Shown piece by piece: positions 11,101-32,872 of a stretch of 64,000 nt of DNA (position 1 is the stretch's first letter; the number at the start of each line of letters is the position of its first letter). The notes beneath the pieces are model-generated. The model was not told the DNA's origin, ran no database searches, and was given only the letters and a program-made list of their open reading frames with translations. This stretch comes from Desmodesmus armatus. Its lineage: Eukaryota; Chlorophyta; Chlorophyceae; Sphaeropleales; Scenedesmaceae. The DNA is taken from positions 26,409-90,408 of the forward strand of contig VIIQ02000770.1 in the NCBI GenBank assembly GCA_007449985.2, given 5' to 3'. The translations under genes were made by a program, and so were the position numbers.

Positions 11101-14100
11101 CTTTCATGCTGCTGCCCATGCTGCGTCTCCTATTTTTCCTTGTTTTTCCTGTTGCTGCAGAGACTGAGATGGTTGAGTGGATAAGTGCGCTGGAGGGCAG
11201 CATTGCCAAGATAGTCAAGCAGCTGGCCGGTATCGACGACAGCAGCAGTGACGGCCAACACGGCAAGAGCAGCAGCAGCAGGGAGAAGCACAGGAGCAGC
11301 AGCAGCAGCAAGAACCGCGACACTGGCAGCGACTGGGCGAAGCAGGTGTGGCTGGGGGTTTGTGTTGTGGCTGGGGGGTGGGTGGGTTTGGTGTGGGGGG
11401 TGTGGGGGGGGGGGGGCTTGTGGCAATTGTGGAGAGGGGAAGGGGTGTGAATGGGCCAAAGCTGACTAGTCTTGATGACAGCAGCAGTGATGGCCAATGG
11501 CGCAGGAGCAGTAGCAGCAGGGAGAAGCACAGGAGCAGCAAGAGCAGTGACACTGGATTTTACCAATCGCCAGTCGTGATTAGCGAAGTTAGGTGTGGCT
11601 TGGGGTTTTGTCAATGCGGGGGAGGGCCAAACGATGGGGGGCAGTGGCTTGGGTTGAGTCATGGTCATGGAGGGGGGGGGTCATGTGGCTGTTATGAGGG
11701 GGAAAGGGTGTTGATGATGTGTAGCTGGCTGGTGTTGGCAACAGCAGTAGCAGTGACAGGCGGAGAGGCAAGGGTGGCAGCAGCAGCGACAGCAGGGGCT
11801 GCAACAGCAGGGGCCGCAACAGCGGCAGGGACTGGACGCAGCAGGTGCCAGGGGGGTTGTGTCATAGGAGAGGGGGAGGACAACAGCATGAACACCCTTC
11901 CCCGCCCCGTTCTCAATAATGTAAATTGTCCCTGTCTGTGCTTGCTTGTGTTGGCTCAATGCCTGCAGGTTGAGCGCAGCCTGTCACAAGGCCTATGGAT
12001 ATGCAAACCATAGCTGTTATCCTTTGACACACGTCTTCATGTCTTTTGTGTTCTTGCAACCTGTGTTACCTCGCTGCTCGTTTTTGCTTGCAGGTTGAGC
12101 GCAGCCTGTCGCAGGGTGCCAGCAGCAGCAGCAGCCGGAGGGGTGGCAGCACCATGGTGCAGGTCGTTAACTATGGAGGTGGGTGTAGTCTTCGAAATTC
12201 ACTATCTGATGTACTTGTTGAAGTCTGCACTTTTAGCCTATCAAATTAAGATATAGATGCCGGCCTAAAAGGGTGCCACGGCTTACTGAAGTTGCACGCC
12301 ACAGTCTACTGCTTCCTGTCCTACTTATAGACGTGTGTGTGTATTTGTTCTGCTGCAGGTGGCAGCAGTGGGGTAGCGAGCGGCAGCGGCGGCGGCGGCC
12401 GGGCATCAGCTCCGTACGACAATGATTACGGCATCAGCAGCTACAGCCAGATATCTGGCATTGCAGGTAATTACCAAACGGGAATCAGAAGGGGGGGGTG
12501 TGGGTGCATGTGCGTGTATTGATGTTGCGTGTGCTTGTGGGGTCGGCCATTGCTAACTTGAATAAAACGGGTGCAGGCTGGAGCAGGTTTTGGGGGAAAG
12601 GGGGGGGGGCTGCTGAGGAAGGGGTATCGAGACCGTATGACAATCAAATGGCATCAGCAGCTACAACCATCTCTGGCATTGCAGGTAATGGCGGAAGGGG
12701 GGGGGAGAGTGAGGGGGTTGTTGTGTGCTTGCATGTGTATGATGTTGCGAGTGTTTGTGGAAACCGGTGAACGGATTGGGTGCAGGTTGGGGGGATGCTT
12801 GGGGGAGGGGGGGGGCTGAGGGAAGGGGCATCGAGACCGTATGACAATGAATACGGCATCAGCAGCTACAGCCAGATTTCTGGCATTGCGAGTGGGTGCG
12901 GCCACGTAAGATTGGGTGGTGTGTCCGTGACAAACTTACTCATGCCTGGCTTTTTCCCCTGGTGGTGTAAAAAGCGGTGCTTTGTGGTTTCTTTGATGTT
13001 ATATTGCCTGCTCTCATGAATGGCGCCCTGAATTGCGCCTCTTGCGTGCATCATCCAGCCAGGACAACTGACCCGGTCACTTTGATACCATCTGCTGGCT
13101 CTTACACAGATGCTATAGTGTCTTTCACCTGCCCCTTTCACCACCGACATGCGCATACTGTGGCTCCGTGAATCACAGTTTGTGCCACCATAATGCCGTT
13201 CCAATGAGAACCACCCCTTGTTTTTTGCTGTCACAAATCAGGTGTTGCATCTGCAATGGACGACCTCACTCTCAACTACGGCGGCTATGGCAGCAGTGGC
13301 GCTGCTGCCGGCGGCGGCTACGGCAGCAGTGGCGCTGCTGCTGCTGCCGGCGGCGGCGGCTACGGCAGCGTCAGCACGCCATACGGCAGTGCGCCTACAT
13401 ATGGCAGCAGTGGCGCCACTGCTGCCGGCGGCGGCTATGGCGGCTACGGCGGCAGCAATGCAGCCGCCGGCGGCTACGACGGCAGCAGTACCTACGGCTA
13501 TGGCAGCAGTGGCGCTGCTGCCGGCGGCTACGGCGGCAGCAATGCAGCAGCAGCTGGGCAGCAATACGGCCAGGCTTCTGGGTATGATGATCATACCGGT
13601 GGTGGTTACGGTGCTGCTCCTGCCAATGGCTATGGTAGCTACCAGCAGCCGCCGCCGCAGCAGCAGCAGCAGCAACCCCAGCAGCAGCAGGCAGCGTACG
13701 GGGCATATGGTGGCCAGACGGCATACTACCAGCAGCAGCAGCAGCAGCAACCTCCCCAGCAGCAGCAGCAGCAGCCGGCGGTGTCTTTGATCGACCAGGT
13801 GCCGACACAGCAGCCGGCCTACCCCACGTACTACCAATACTCAACAGACCAGGTGGGGACCATTATCATCAGTTTGCTGTCCTAGTCGGATTATGTTGCT
13901 ATGCCTCATAGACTTCTTTGCTGTGACTTGCATGTTCATAGTATGCTAGCTACTCATGTATCCCCTGTGCCTAACAAAGTGCATGCCCCGTTTGGTAGCT
14001 CTGGTCTTTATCTGTGCCTCAGTCTGCTTTGTTGTGCACCACCCACCACAAGGCCGTCTTTTCCACAAGGCGTTTGGACGTACTTGCAGTCAGACTGTGT

Positions 14101-14449
14101 GAATGCACTCTCTCTGTACGGAACACCTTGCACCCAACAGCGCCGCTTGAATTGTATGTTGGATCGACACTGAAGGTCTCAGAGGAAGGGAGGTCGTATC
14201 CAAAGGGTGAAGCAACCTGACATTTCCCTGCTGCTGCCCCCCCCCCTCCTGCCCTTTTTCCTGCTGCAGGGCCAAGGAGTGCAGCCAGATGCAGCAGCAG
14301 CAGCAGCCATGCCAGCAGCAGCAGCAGCAGCACCCCCCGCCCCTGCAGCCGGCAGTGTGTGGCAGGTGCACCACACTGCTGAGGGTCGGGCCTACTACTA
14401 CAACAGCAGCACGGGGGTCACGCAGTGGGAGGTGCCCCCGGGGCTGTGA
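8154..14449 (+). CDS. PTB/PH-like + PH + WW domain protein
   Basis: Nine exons: 8154-8452, 8713-8800, 9896-10045, 10704-10840, 11161-11345, 12094-12179, 12359-12466, 13242-13852 and 14270-14449 (TGA). Exon 1 encodes a PTB/PH-like fold of the plant type (RSYNLRNVSSWDLMDTS, then ERALTLKGDSTTIRNVVDTL). Exons 3-5 form a classical PH domain, from GWLQSQSEVMKMWRKRW through the conserved Trp of MVEWISALEGSI; PH domains bind phosphoinositides or proteins at membranes. Exon 5 ends in a Ser/Lys/Arg linker. Exons 7-8 are Gly/Ser/Tyr/Gln-rich, prion-like low complexity. The last exon ends with a WW domain (VWQVHHTAEGRAYYY ... TQWEVPPGL), which normally binds Pro-rich ligands. A cytoplasmic membrane or endosomal adaptor is inferred. 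The reading needs one extra base near 9994-9998 and another in the G run at 10811-10814. At least six exons have echo copies. Confidence 0.8.
8899..9270 (+). repeat. Three echo copies of exon 2 (PH-WW gene)
   Basis: The exon-2 end LEELAAGGGKTKKAAK followed by GTRAG donor sequence recurs at about 8899-8946, 9062-9108 and 9228-9270. Each copy is followed by a GCTGCTGCACA-type intron start. The last copy is the most diverged (TKEAAQ). Confidence 0.85.
9441..9835 (+). repeat. Three echo copies of exon 3 start (PH-WW gene)
   Basis: The exon-3 start LPSVDSVEYWRAPDKAGW, preceded by poly-C and CAG, is found at about 9450, 9600 and 9762 before the full exon at 9896. The second copy has an additional internal duplication of the GTTGAGTACTGGAGGGCGCC segment. 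Only the fourth copy continues into the PH domain. Confidence 0.9.
10233..10560 (+). repeat. Two echo copies of exon 4 start (PH-WW gene)
   Basis: The exon-4 start SVKPHGVVDLSKVQ, preceded by CAG and a C-rich tract, occurs at about 10239-10312 and 10487-10560 before the full exon at 10704. In both copies VQ is followed directly by an in-frame stop (GTTTGA). Confidence 0.9.
11010..11870 (+). repeat. Echo copies of exon 5 (PH-WW gene)
   Basis: A CTGCTGCTGCAG plus ETEMV start copy lies at about 11010-11037, before the real exon at 11161. Copies of its 3' end lie after it, at about 11467-11560 (LDDSSSDGQ, then SSSREKHRSS) and in a more decayed form at 11735-11850. G runs separate them. Confidence 0.75.
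11961..12890 (+). repeat. Echo copies of exons 6 and 7 (PH-WW gene)
   Basis: An exon-6 start copy (VERSLSQG after CTGCAG) lies at 11970-11993, before the real exon at 12094. The exon-7 end (PYDNDYGISSYSQISGIAG) recurs at about 12630-12685 and 12832-12890, each copy preceded by a G run and followed by a donor-like sequence. Confidence 0.8.
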
Positions 14450-14529
14450 GGGGTGTATGATTGTTGCTTACTTGGGTATGTGTGTGTGTGGGGGGGGGGG
14501 GTGCGTCGTCTACCCAACCGCCATCAGAA

Positions 14530-15128
14530 TCAGCAAGGGGTGTTGATGACGTGATGCGGCTGCACTGGGGTCACAGTGGGAGGTGCCCCCGGGGCTGTGA
14601 AGGGTGGTGTTGATGCCTAGTTTGTTGGTGGGTGGCTGCAGCGGCAGCAATGCAGTGCCCACTGGGCAGCAATACAGCCAGGCTTCTGGGTATGGTGGCC
14701 ATACCGGTGTTGGCTACGTGCTGCAGCAGCCGCAGCCAGCAGTGTGTGGCAGGTCCACCACACTGCTGAGGGCCAGGCCTGCTACTACAACACCAGCACT
14801 GGGGTCACGCAGTGGGAGGTGCCACCAGGGATGTGAGGGGTGTGTGATCGTTGCTTATTCGGGTGTGTGTAGACACAGGGTGTGTGTGGGGGGGGGGGGG
14901 GTGCGTCGTCCACCCAACCGCCCTCAGAATCAGTAGGGGGTGTTGATGACGTGATGCAGCTGCACTGGGGTGACGCGGTGGGAGGTGCCAGCAGGGATGT
15001 GAGGGGTGTGTCTTGGTGTTTGGGTGTGTGTTGGGGGGGGGGGGGAGTTAGCAGGGGGGTGAAAGGGTGTTTGATGACGGGATGCAGCTGCACTGTGGTT
15101 ACACAGTGGGCTGAGAAACTCGGGCTGT
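14530..15128 (+). repeat. Four decaying copies of the WW-domain terminal exon
   Basis: After the stop at 14449 the terminal-exon segment with STGVTQWEVPPGL and stop recurs. The copies are at about 14560-14600 (short), 14640-14836 (long, with an almost complete WW domain EGQACYYNTSTGVTQWEV), 14953-15002 and 15078-15129. Spacing is about 120-240 bp and G runs lie between copies. The second also includes a copy of the GQQYSQASGYGGHTG part of exon 8, which fused to the WW part. Confidence 0.85.
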
Positions 15129-15451
15129 GAATGTGGTGTATGAGAAGTGTGTTGACTGTGGGTGGTTGGGTGGGGCAGGGGTGGCAGGTTTTGAGGGAGG
15201 TGTTGAGCCGACGTTCGTAGTTTGTGTCAGCATGCAGCACACAGGGCGCATGACAGCCCCTGTTCTGATGCATGTGCAGAGTTGCAGGTTTGGCATGGCG
15301 GTTGCACGGCGCAGTCAATGCAGCCATAGGTTGATGCCAGGGTCGCTGCGGGTGTTCATCGGGGACCCTCTCTCTTTACGCACACCTTCCTGCATTCGTC
15401 TCTGCATACGTGCATGGCTGGCATGCGCTCTCGAGCTTCAAAGCTTACGCG

Positions 15452-15456
15452 TGTAA
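15452..15456 (+). terminator. Candidate TGTAA polyadenylation signal
   Basis: TGTAA is the usual poly(A) signal of chlamydomonadalean algae. This is the first one I noticed after the PH-WW gene stop, about 1 kb downstream and beyond the WW exon copies. Position alone supports it. Confidence 0.3.
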
Positions 15457-16374
15457 CATTGCTTGGCACTCTACCCCCACAAGGAGCTGGCTTACAAGAG
15501 TGACGCTGACAAGGTGTCCAGAGCGAGGCACTTCATATGGGTGATGGCCCCAAAGATGCATGCAATCAATTACGCAACATTGACATCTTGCTATCTATCG
15601 TGTGCAGTCAGTCTCCCCACCGATCTTGTTTCTACAAGGGGCTGGCTTGTGCTCGTTTGAGGCTGCTGCCAAGTCACTGCCTCTGCTGGGGCCTTGGCTT
15701 TTGAACTTTTCCCGCATCTTCCAATTTATGACTTGTCAAGTGCAGTATTCGCTCCTACTAATGCTGGTAGCACGTGTGCTGCTGCTCTCTCAGAGACAGC
15801 AGAGTCTGCTGCTGTCTAGGTGCCTTGGTCGCAGAAGAAGCAGGCAGGGACCGGCAAAGCATTGACGTTATAGTGAATGCATCATCACTCTGCGTAGCTT
15901 TGTTGTGTGATCACCGGTGGTACCACGCTGGTTTGTCCCATTCAGCAGCTGTGATGGAGAGACACCATGCTTGGCAGGACCTCTGACGTGCACTAGCACA
16001 CGAACACAGGTATTTGGAACACGAATCAAAATATAAATGCGATGGCACTGGTCTGAACAAACATTTTGGATTGGCCCGCGATGGCGCTAAAACTTGTTAC
16101 TGCCAAGGAGACAGGCTGGACTGTGTCGTGCCCCTGGTTCACAACGTATATACACGCAATACCTTTTGAAAAGGTGTATTTCGGCCAGATCACCCACGAT
16201 AACATTCGGCAGTACACTGCTGCATTTCCATGCTTTACTCATGCGGATCTCAAGTTTCGGACGTTATTATACGCTTTGAGAGCTCAATTTAATGACAAAG
16301 TGACATTGCTGCGCCTTTGAGTGGCCGCTCGTTCCCTCGGCCTGCAGCTACACAGCAACCCCAGCAGCACCAAC
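15457..16374. other. Intergenic region
   Basis: No exon could be supported. An open frame at 16081-16320 has no recognisable similarity and probably belongs to the promoter/5' UTR of the following gene. Confidence 0.4.
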
Positions 16375-28204
<11,830 letters not shown>

Positions 28205-29818
28205 GTCAGCATGCAAAGGATGCGGACTGTGGCAGGCGCACTGACAGGGTCATGGGACTACTCCTGAAGGCTTCAGGAGTCTCAGTCTCAAAGCTTGAAA
28301 CTGGCTTTTTGCAGGGTTTGAGCAGCGGGCATGGGAGCCAGAGGCAAAAGGACGCTAGGGGCTCCAGTGCGATCTCACTGCAGTCTGCATGCTTGGATTT
28401 GTGACAGCACTGGTCCAAGGGGGCGCGGTGTCAAGCCATGCCGTGGCACGGAATGCATTTGTTGGGCACAGGGCATGGAGTAGACATTGAGAAGGGTGCA
28501 CAGCATTGCCGCAACCCTGCGTGGCACACCCAACTTGGTGATATGAAACACCAACTTATTTGCAGGTACTGAGCTCACAGTAGCTCTGTGTTCGTACTGG
28601 CTATGTCTCAGACATCGATGTGTGACCGAAAAGTGTGAGTCGGACCACGTGATGTTGGTTAACCTGTGACGTCACTGAGTGAGGTGGCGGTTGGTACCCC
28701 ACTCACTTGGTGTATCTGTAAGGATTGAGTGGTGGGAAGGGCGGGCCGGGTAATGATGGTGGTTCAGGGTGTTTGCAAACACCTCCGCCGACTGGGTGGA
28801 TACTGGGGAGCAGTTTCACGCCCCACCCCAGTGTTTGTGGGGTGAGGGTTTGGGTTGAGGGCACTGGGAGCCAACTTTTGGCTTTGCCGACACACAAACT
28901 TTTGGCTTTGCCAACACGCAAAGTTTGGTGTGTTGTTTTGATGTGTTGTTTTTTATGTAGTTGTTATCAGTAACAGATAGTGACACTGTTCAACTGTCAC
29001 AGGATGATATTGTTAAGTGGGCCACTGACTAATTGTATCGAGAGTAGGAGTAGGGTGCAGTATGGAGATAAACACCACAAACCTTCAAGTAGCCATTCTA
29101 CAATACGTTTGCGATGATTGGGCCCCGGGGCCAGCCGGTCGCTCTGTGGCCAGCTAGCCTGCCCTTTGGTGGCATATGCCCCAGTGCGCACTTGAAGCAG
29201 GCATGAGCGCTAGCATTAGTCATCGCTCCCTGTGGCCAGCTTTTCTTGTCACTCTTTCAAGCTGTGACATCCGATGCATGCGGCATGCACAGCTAGAAAA
29301 AGTGGCAGGCGTCTGTTGCCTACGTGTGGCAACTTGAGGTAGTCCCCCCTGACTTTTGTGATTCAATCACGGCGGTGGTGGCAGGCCGTTTGTGTCTTGT
29401 GAGAGAGGCTGCCTTGAGACAGCTAGGGCTGTTTGAACCAGCATAACTTATGATTTCAGGTTCGCTGCAATCAATCAGTGTTGCACCTTGTTAGCTTGGT
29501 GTGTGACAGCATTGCGTCAGCAGGGCTTTGCGCGTACATAGCCTCTGCAGATACCTTTGAAACGTTATGCTTTGATGGTTGGTTGTTGAAAGTGACTGCC
29601 CTTGCGCGCACTGACTGGCCCAGTCACATGCGGCATGGCCGCTGCTGGGTGGTGGTGGTGTGTGTGGTGGTGGTGAGGGTGTGTGCTGGTGGCCTTGTGC
29701 AAGGATCTTTGTTGTTCACAAGTCCACAGCGCTAAGGGCATACTCATGGCATAATGACTCTCCTTTCGGAAGATGTCGCCAGATTGCTGCAATTTCCTTG
29801 CTTTTGTCTTCTTTTGGC
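28205..29818. other. Intergenic region
   Basis: I see no gene. At 28870-28925 the segment AACTTTTGGCTTTGCC is repeated twice with a related third piece. GT-rich sequence lies at 29640-29700. Confidence 0.45.
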
Positions 29819-29819
29819 T

Positions 29820-29830
29820 GTATATAAGAT
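29820..29830 (+). promoter_or_regulatory. TATA-like box
   Basis: TGTATATAAGA lies about 45 bp upstream of the ATG at 29876. It could be the promoter of the small ORF there or of a degenerate LTR. Confidence 0.3.
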
Positions 29831-29875
29831 GCCGACTGTCTGATACCCCCTCTGGCACTCACACTAGTCACAGTA

Positions 29876-30171
29876 TGACTGATATGTGTGGGTTTATCCC
29901 ATCAGAGGGACCTCCTAATCATCCTGACTACAACTGTAACGGACGCTCACATGGCAGCTGCCACATCGATCACACGTCTGTGTGTGACATATGTGTTGCG
30001 CTTGTAGCTGTACAGCTCAGAGAGATGATGCACAGTATACATAGTAATAACAATGCCACTGGCCCTGCTCTTTTGAGGCTAGTGCCAGGTCAGGTATTGA
30101 GGGCAACTAATAATTACCACCAAGCCAGCCGTCACTGCATGGAGCAACAGCCCCAACAAACTTCCAAGTAG
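29876..30171 (+). CDS. Small Cys/His-containing ORF, unknown
   Basis: A 98-codon ORF begins MTDMCGFIPSEGPP and contains DYNCNGRSHGSCHIDHT and SVCDICVALVAVQL. I do not recognise it. Its 3' end overlaps the sequence repeated at 37567-37700, so it may be part of a transposable-element terminal region. The TATA-like box upstream is the only supporting signal. Confidence 0.2.
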
Positions 30172-30185
30172 GCACCAGTCACAGC
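30085..30185 (+). repeat. Diverged direct repeat flanking the retroelement (left copy)
   Basis: CAGGTCAGGTATTGAGGGCA, then CAAGCCAGCCG and CACTGCATGGAGCAACAGCC, match 37567-37700 in the same orientation with substitutions and an insertion. The two copies enclose the whole retroelement, but divergence is high, so LTR status is uncertain. Confidence 0.6.
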
Positions 30186-30289
30186 CTTGCAGTGCAGGGC
30201 CTGCCCTAGCCACCCTTAAAACAAACTGTCAGGTTCAACAAGGTATTGCGAATAGGACGTGCACATTCCATCATGGCAACTTGCCATTG

Positions 30290-31708
30290 TAGTGGTGTGA
30301 ATTGTTACCATGTATTTTCCTTGCCATTGCTTCACTTGCACAACACTACACATCACATATCTCAGTGAGTGCTGTAGTCACAGGAACCGAGTATCCTTAC
30401 TGTTATGACCTCATCGACATCCGCTGTAACCAACACACTGACACACGCGTCATGCAGGCTGTACAACTGATTCAACTCCTTTCTCACTCTCATCACGACA
30501 CTCTGCTGCCATATAGTGTCTCCTACTCCACTCACTGAACCTGACACCCTGATAGAATGTAGTGTCCACTTCACCACAACAGGCTGATCACTGCATTCTC
30601 ACTGCAGTCTCACACATCTCTACACACGTCAGTCCCCAAGTACTGGACTAACGCTCAGCCTGCTCGACAACTGCGTGGCTACGCCTCCTACCCCCCAGAG
30701 CAGGAAGAGCGGAAGGACAGTACCCGCCCCGAATCCACCTGACTGCACCACTGCAGAAAAAAGAAGGAAGGAACATCCCAACACACACAACCCCACCAGC
30801 CACACACAACTTGCACCCACCCTGCCAACACACCCCCACAAGCATCTGCAAGGCCACAGGGGTGCCCGGAACATAGTACACCACACCAAGTGGGCAATGC
30901 AGAAGAGACACCAGCCGACACTGCGAAAAACACCACAAAATCACAACAGAAGAGAGCACCCGTGTGCCCAAGCGTAAATGCAGGACCGAAACAGGACAGA
31001 AAAACCACTTGGAGGGGAATTAGTTCAACCCTCAGACAAGACGAGAACAGGGGAATGGAACGTCCATGTGACAGACCGACAGACAGACATCAGGGAACCG
31101 CGTTCAACCCTGGAACAAGCAGACAAGAGGAGGGGAATGCAGCGCATGGTGCACTCCCTATCCAGAGACATCAAGGGAGCCACGCTCAACCTTGGAACAA
31201 GCAAGCAAACATCGCAGGACAAGGAATCAAGCCAAACTAAAACAAGGCGCCGCCAGGGCACCAAGGTCCACACAGTATCCAGAGAACGGCATAGCCGGCA
31301 AGGGACCTTGGCCTGAACGTACGCACAGCACACAAGCACAAATGAAAAGCGAGCACAGTACACACGAAGAGGTTCTACTGAACTTGCCGCTAACATGAGT
31401 AGGGCACCTGTGTCCAGCCAGCACCTACGAACGTGTCAAGTCTTGCCCAAAAGCAGAGCACAGCACCCAAAAGCAAGGCACAACAACCATCTGGGAGGGG
31501 ATCCTGTCTGCGCTGTGGTGGTAACAACCAAACCCTGAGACAGACAACATCATGTGCAAAACCATCTGCGAACACCGGACAATGTTGCAATGCAGGCACA
31601 GCCTACATGCACACACAGATGCTGTTGTGGGGTTTAGGGCTGTGACATGAAAGACACAACAGCACAACTCAAACTACTACATAATGTAGTGGTGTGAATT
31701 GTTACCAC
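30290..31708. repeat. Segment bounded by a 22-bp direct repeat
   Basis: GTAGTGGTGTGAATTGTTAC occurs at about 30291 and again at about 31687, the latter only 30 bp after the end of the integrase ORF. The enclosed 1.4 kb holds the decayed pol fragment and short tandem repeats (GTTCAACCCT/CTCAACCTTG plus GGAACAAGC units at about 31023, 31109 and 31187). It may be an insertion or a degenerate 3' terminal region. Confidence 0.4.
31025..31400 (-). pseudogene. Decayed pol fragment of a related retroelement
   Basis: Read on the minus strand, CCAYVQAKVPC, then TVWTLVPWRRLVLVW and SLSCDVC, matches in order the RNase H-to-PHD linker of the adjacent element (MRCAYAQAKVPC, RALVPWVRMCAAW, AVPCDVC). DNA similarity is visible too (CAAGGGACCTTGGCCTG in both). 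The rest of the domain is gone. Confidence 0.65.
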
Positions 31709-31738
31709 CACAGGGCAACCCTCGCCAGACCAAAAAAA

Positions 31739-32872
31739 TCAAGGAGCCAACAGATGGTGCCTGGCCGTGTACTTTGCCAAGGTGCTGATGTGACGCCTGA
31801 ACTGTACAGGCGCTTTGAACTCTGTACGCCCAGTTTCCAACAAGGCAATCTGACCACCAGGACCCACAAAATCTACCACCTTGAAGGGGCCCTTCACACG
31901 CGACTGCAAAGAAGGGACGGGCCCAGCAACAATCTCCAACACCCAGTCACCAACACGCAACGGCTCCCCCATGTGAAGAGGGCGCGCATTGTCGAACCTG
32001 TTGGGCCATTGCGCAGCATTGCGCTTGAACTGCTCCCGAATGCGCTCAAACACCTCCACGTCACGCGCGAGCAGTTGCTGCTGCAAACGCTGCACATGTA
32101 GCAATGGATCAGCACACTCGTCAGGCACAACGGACACAACTGGGGAGCGCTGACCAGCCAAAGCAAACAGGTTTGCCAAAGGAACAGCATGCACAGGCCG
32201 GCGACCAAACACCATCTCATGAGGGCTGACGCCCAGGGCCGTGTGCAGGCGAGACCAATACTGCATGCGGACAACAGGAACACTCTGCAACCAATGCTCA
32301 GGGTGGGCGTTAATGTGCGCCCTGAGCATAGCCTTAAAAGACTGTACAACCCGCTCAACAGCCCCATTGGCCGCGGGGTGCACCGCACTGGTGTGTACGT
32401 GCTTGATACCCAGACGCGCCAACAAATGTACAAAATCAGTTTCAAACTCAGTACCGTTGTCACTGGTGACATGACTTGGCACGAAGTAACGACAAATCCA
32501 TGTATAGTAAAATGCTTTGGCCACAGCGGCTGGGGTCTTGCTGTAAACCACTGCAAACTCAGCAGCCTTGGTGAAGTAATCCACCATGATAACAACATGA
32601 GCCTTCAAAGGCTTTTCAGGCATGCTGATGCGCCCATGAACATCCACTACAGGTGTGTCAAACGGCCCACACAGATCCACATGAACATGCTCAAAGGGCC
32701 CACGCACAACAGGCTCCTGCAGTAGGGGTGCCTCCGGCATTACCAGCTTGCGCCGCTGGCAACTGTCACACACGAACAAACATGCTGACATCACCTGACA
32801 TGCCCGGCCAGTGAAAAGAGTGGCGCAAGCAAGCCAAGGTCTGATTGACCCCCCCGTGTCCCAGAGCATCAT
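31739..32872 (-). CDS. Retroelement integrase (zinc-finger end, catalytic core, C-terminal domain)
   Basis: The frame supplies the CDSCQRRK end of the HHCC zinc finger. The DDE core has VHVDLCGPFD with the first Asp, SHVTSDNGTEFETDFVHLL with the second Asp, and VHPAANGAVERVVQSFKAML with the Glu. The C-terminal part (EPLRVGDWVLEIVAGP, KGPFKVVDFV) is the SH3-like GPY/F-type domain. No chromodomain is seen. The enzyme inserts element cDNA into chromosomes in the nucleus. The first half of its zinc finger is encoded in the preceding ORF in another frame, and joining needs a one-base shift near 32783. The initial residues of the ORF (32872) are therefore not authentic sequence. All three acidic catalytic positions are intact. 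Confidence 0.9.
   Translation of the reverse strand: MMLWDTGGSIRPWLACATLFTGRACQVMSACLFVCDSCQRRKLVMPEAPLLQEPVVRGPFEHVHVDLCGPFDTPVVDVHGRISMPEKPLKAHVVIMVDYFTKAAEFAVVYSKTPAAVAKAFYYTWICRYFVPSHVTSDNGTEFETDFVHLLARLGIKHVHTSAVHPAANGAVERVVQSFKAMLRAHINAHPEHWLQSVPVVRMQYWSRLHTALGVSPHEMVFGRRPVHAVPLANLFALAGQRSPVVSVVPDECADPLLHVQRLQQQLLARDVEVFERIREQFKRNAAQWPNRFDNARPLHMGEPLRVGDWVLEIVAGPVPSLQSRVKGPFKVVDFVGPGGQIALLETGRTEFKAPVQFRRHISTLAKYTARHHLLAP

Noticed and set aside
16081..16320. Small ORF starting MALKLVTAKETGWTVSCPW
   Set aside because: No similarity recognised, and its position just before the lyase start fits 5' flanking DNA. Codon use gives no support.
31433..31645. Plus-strand ORF with CLRCGGNNQTLRQTTSC, considered as a Gag zinc knuckle
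   Set aside because: Cys/His spacing does not fit CCHC and the segment lies in the decayed flank of a minus-strand element.
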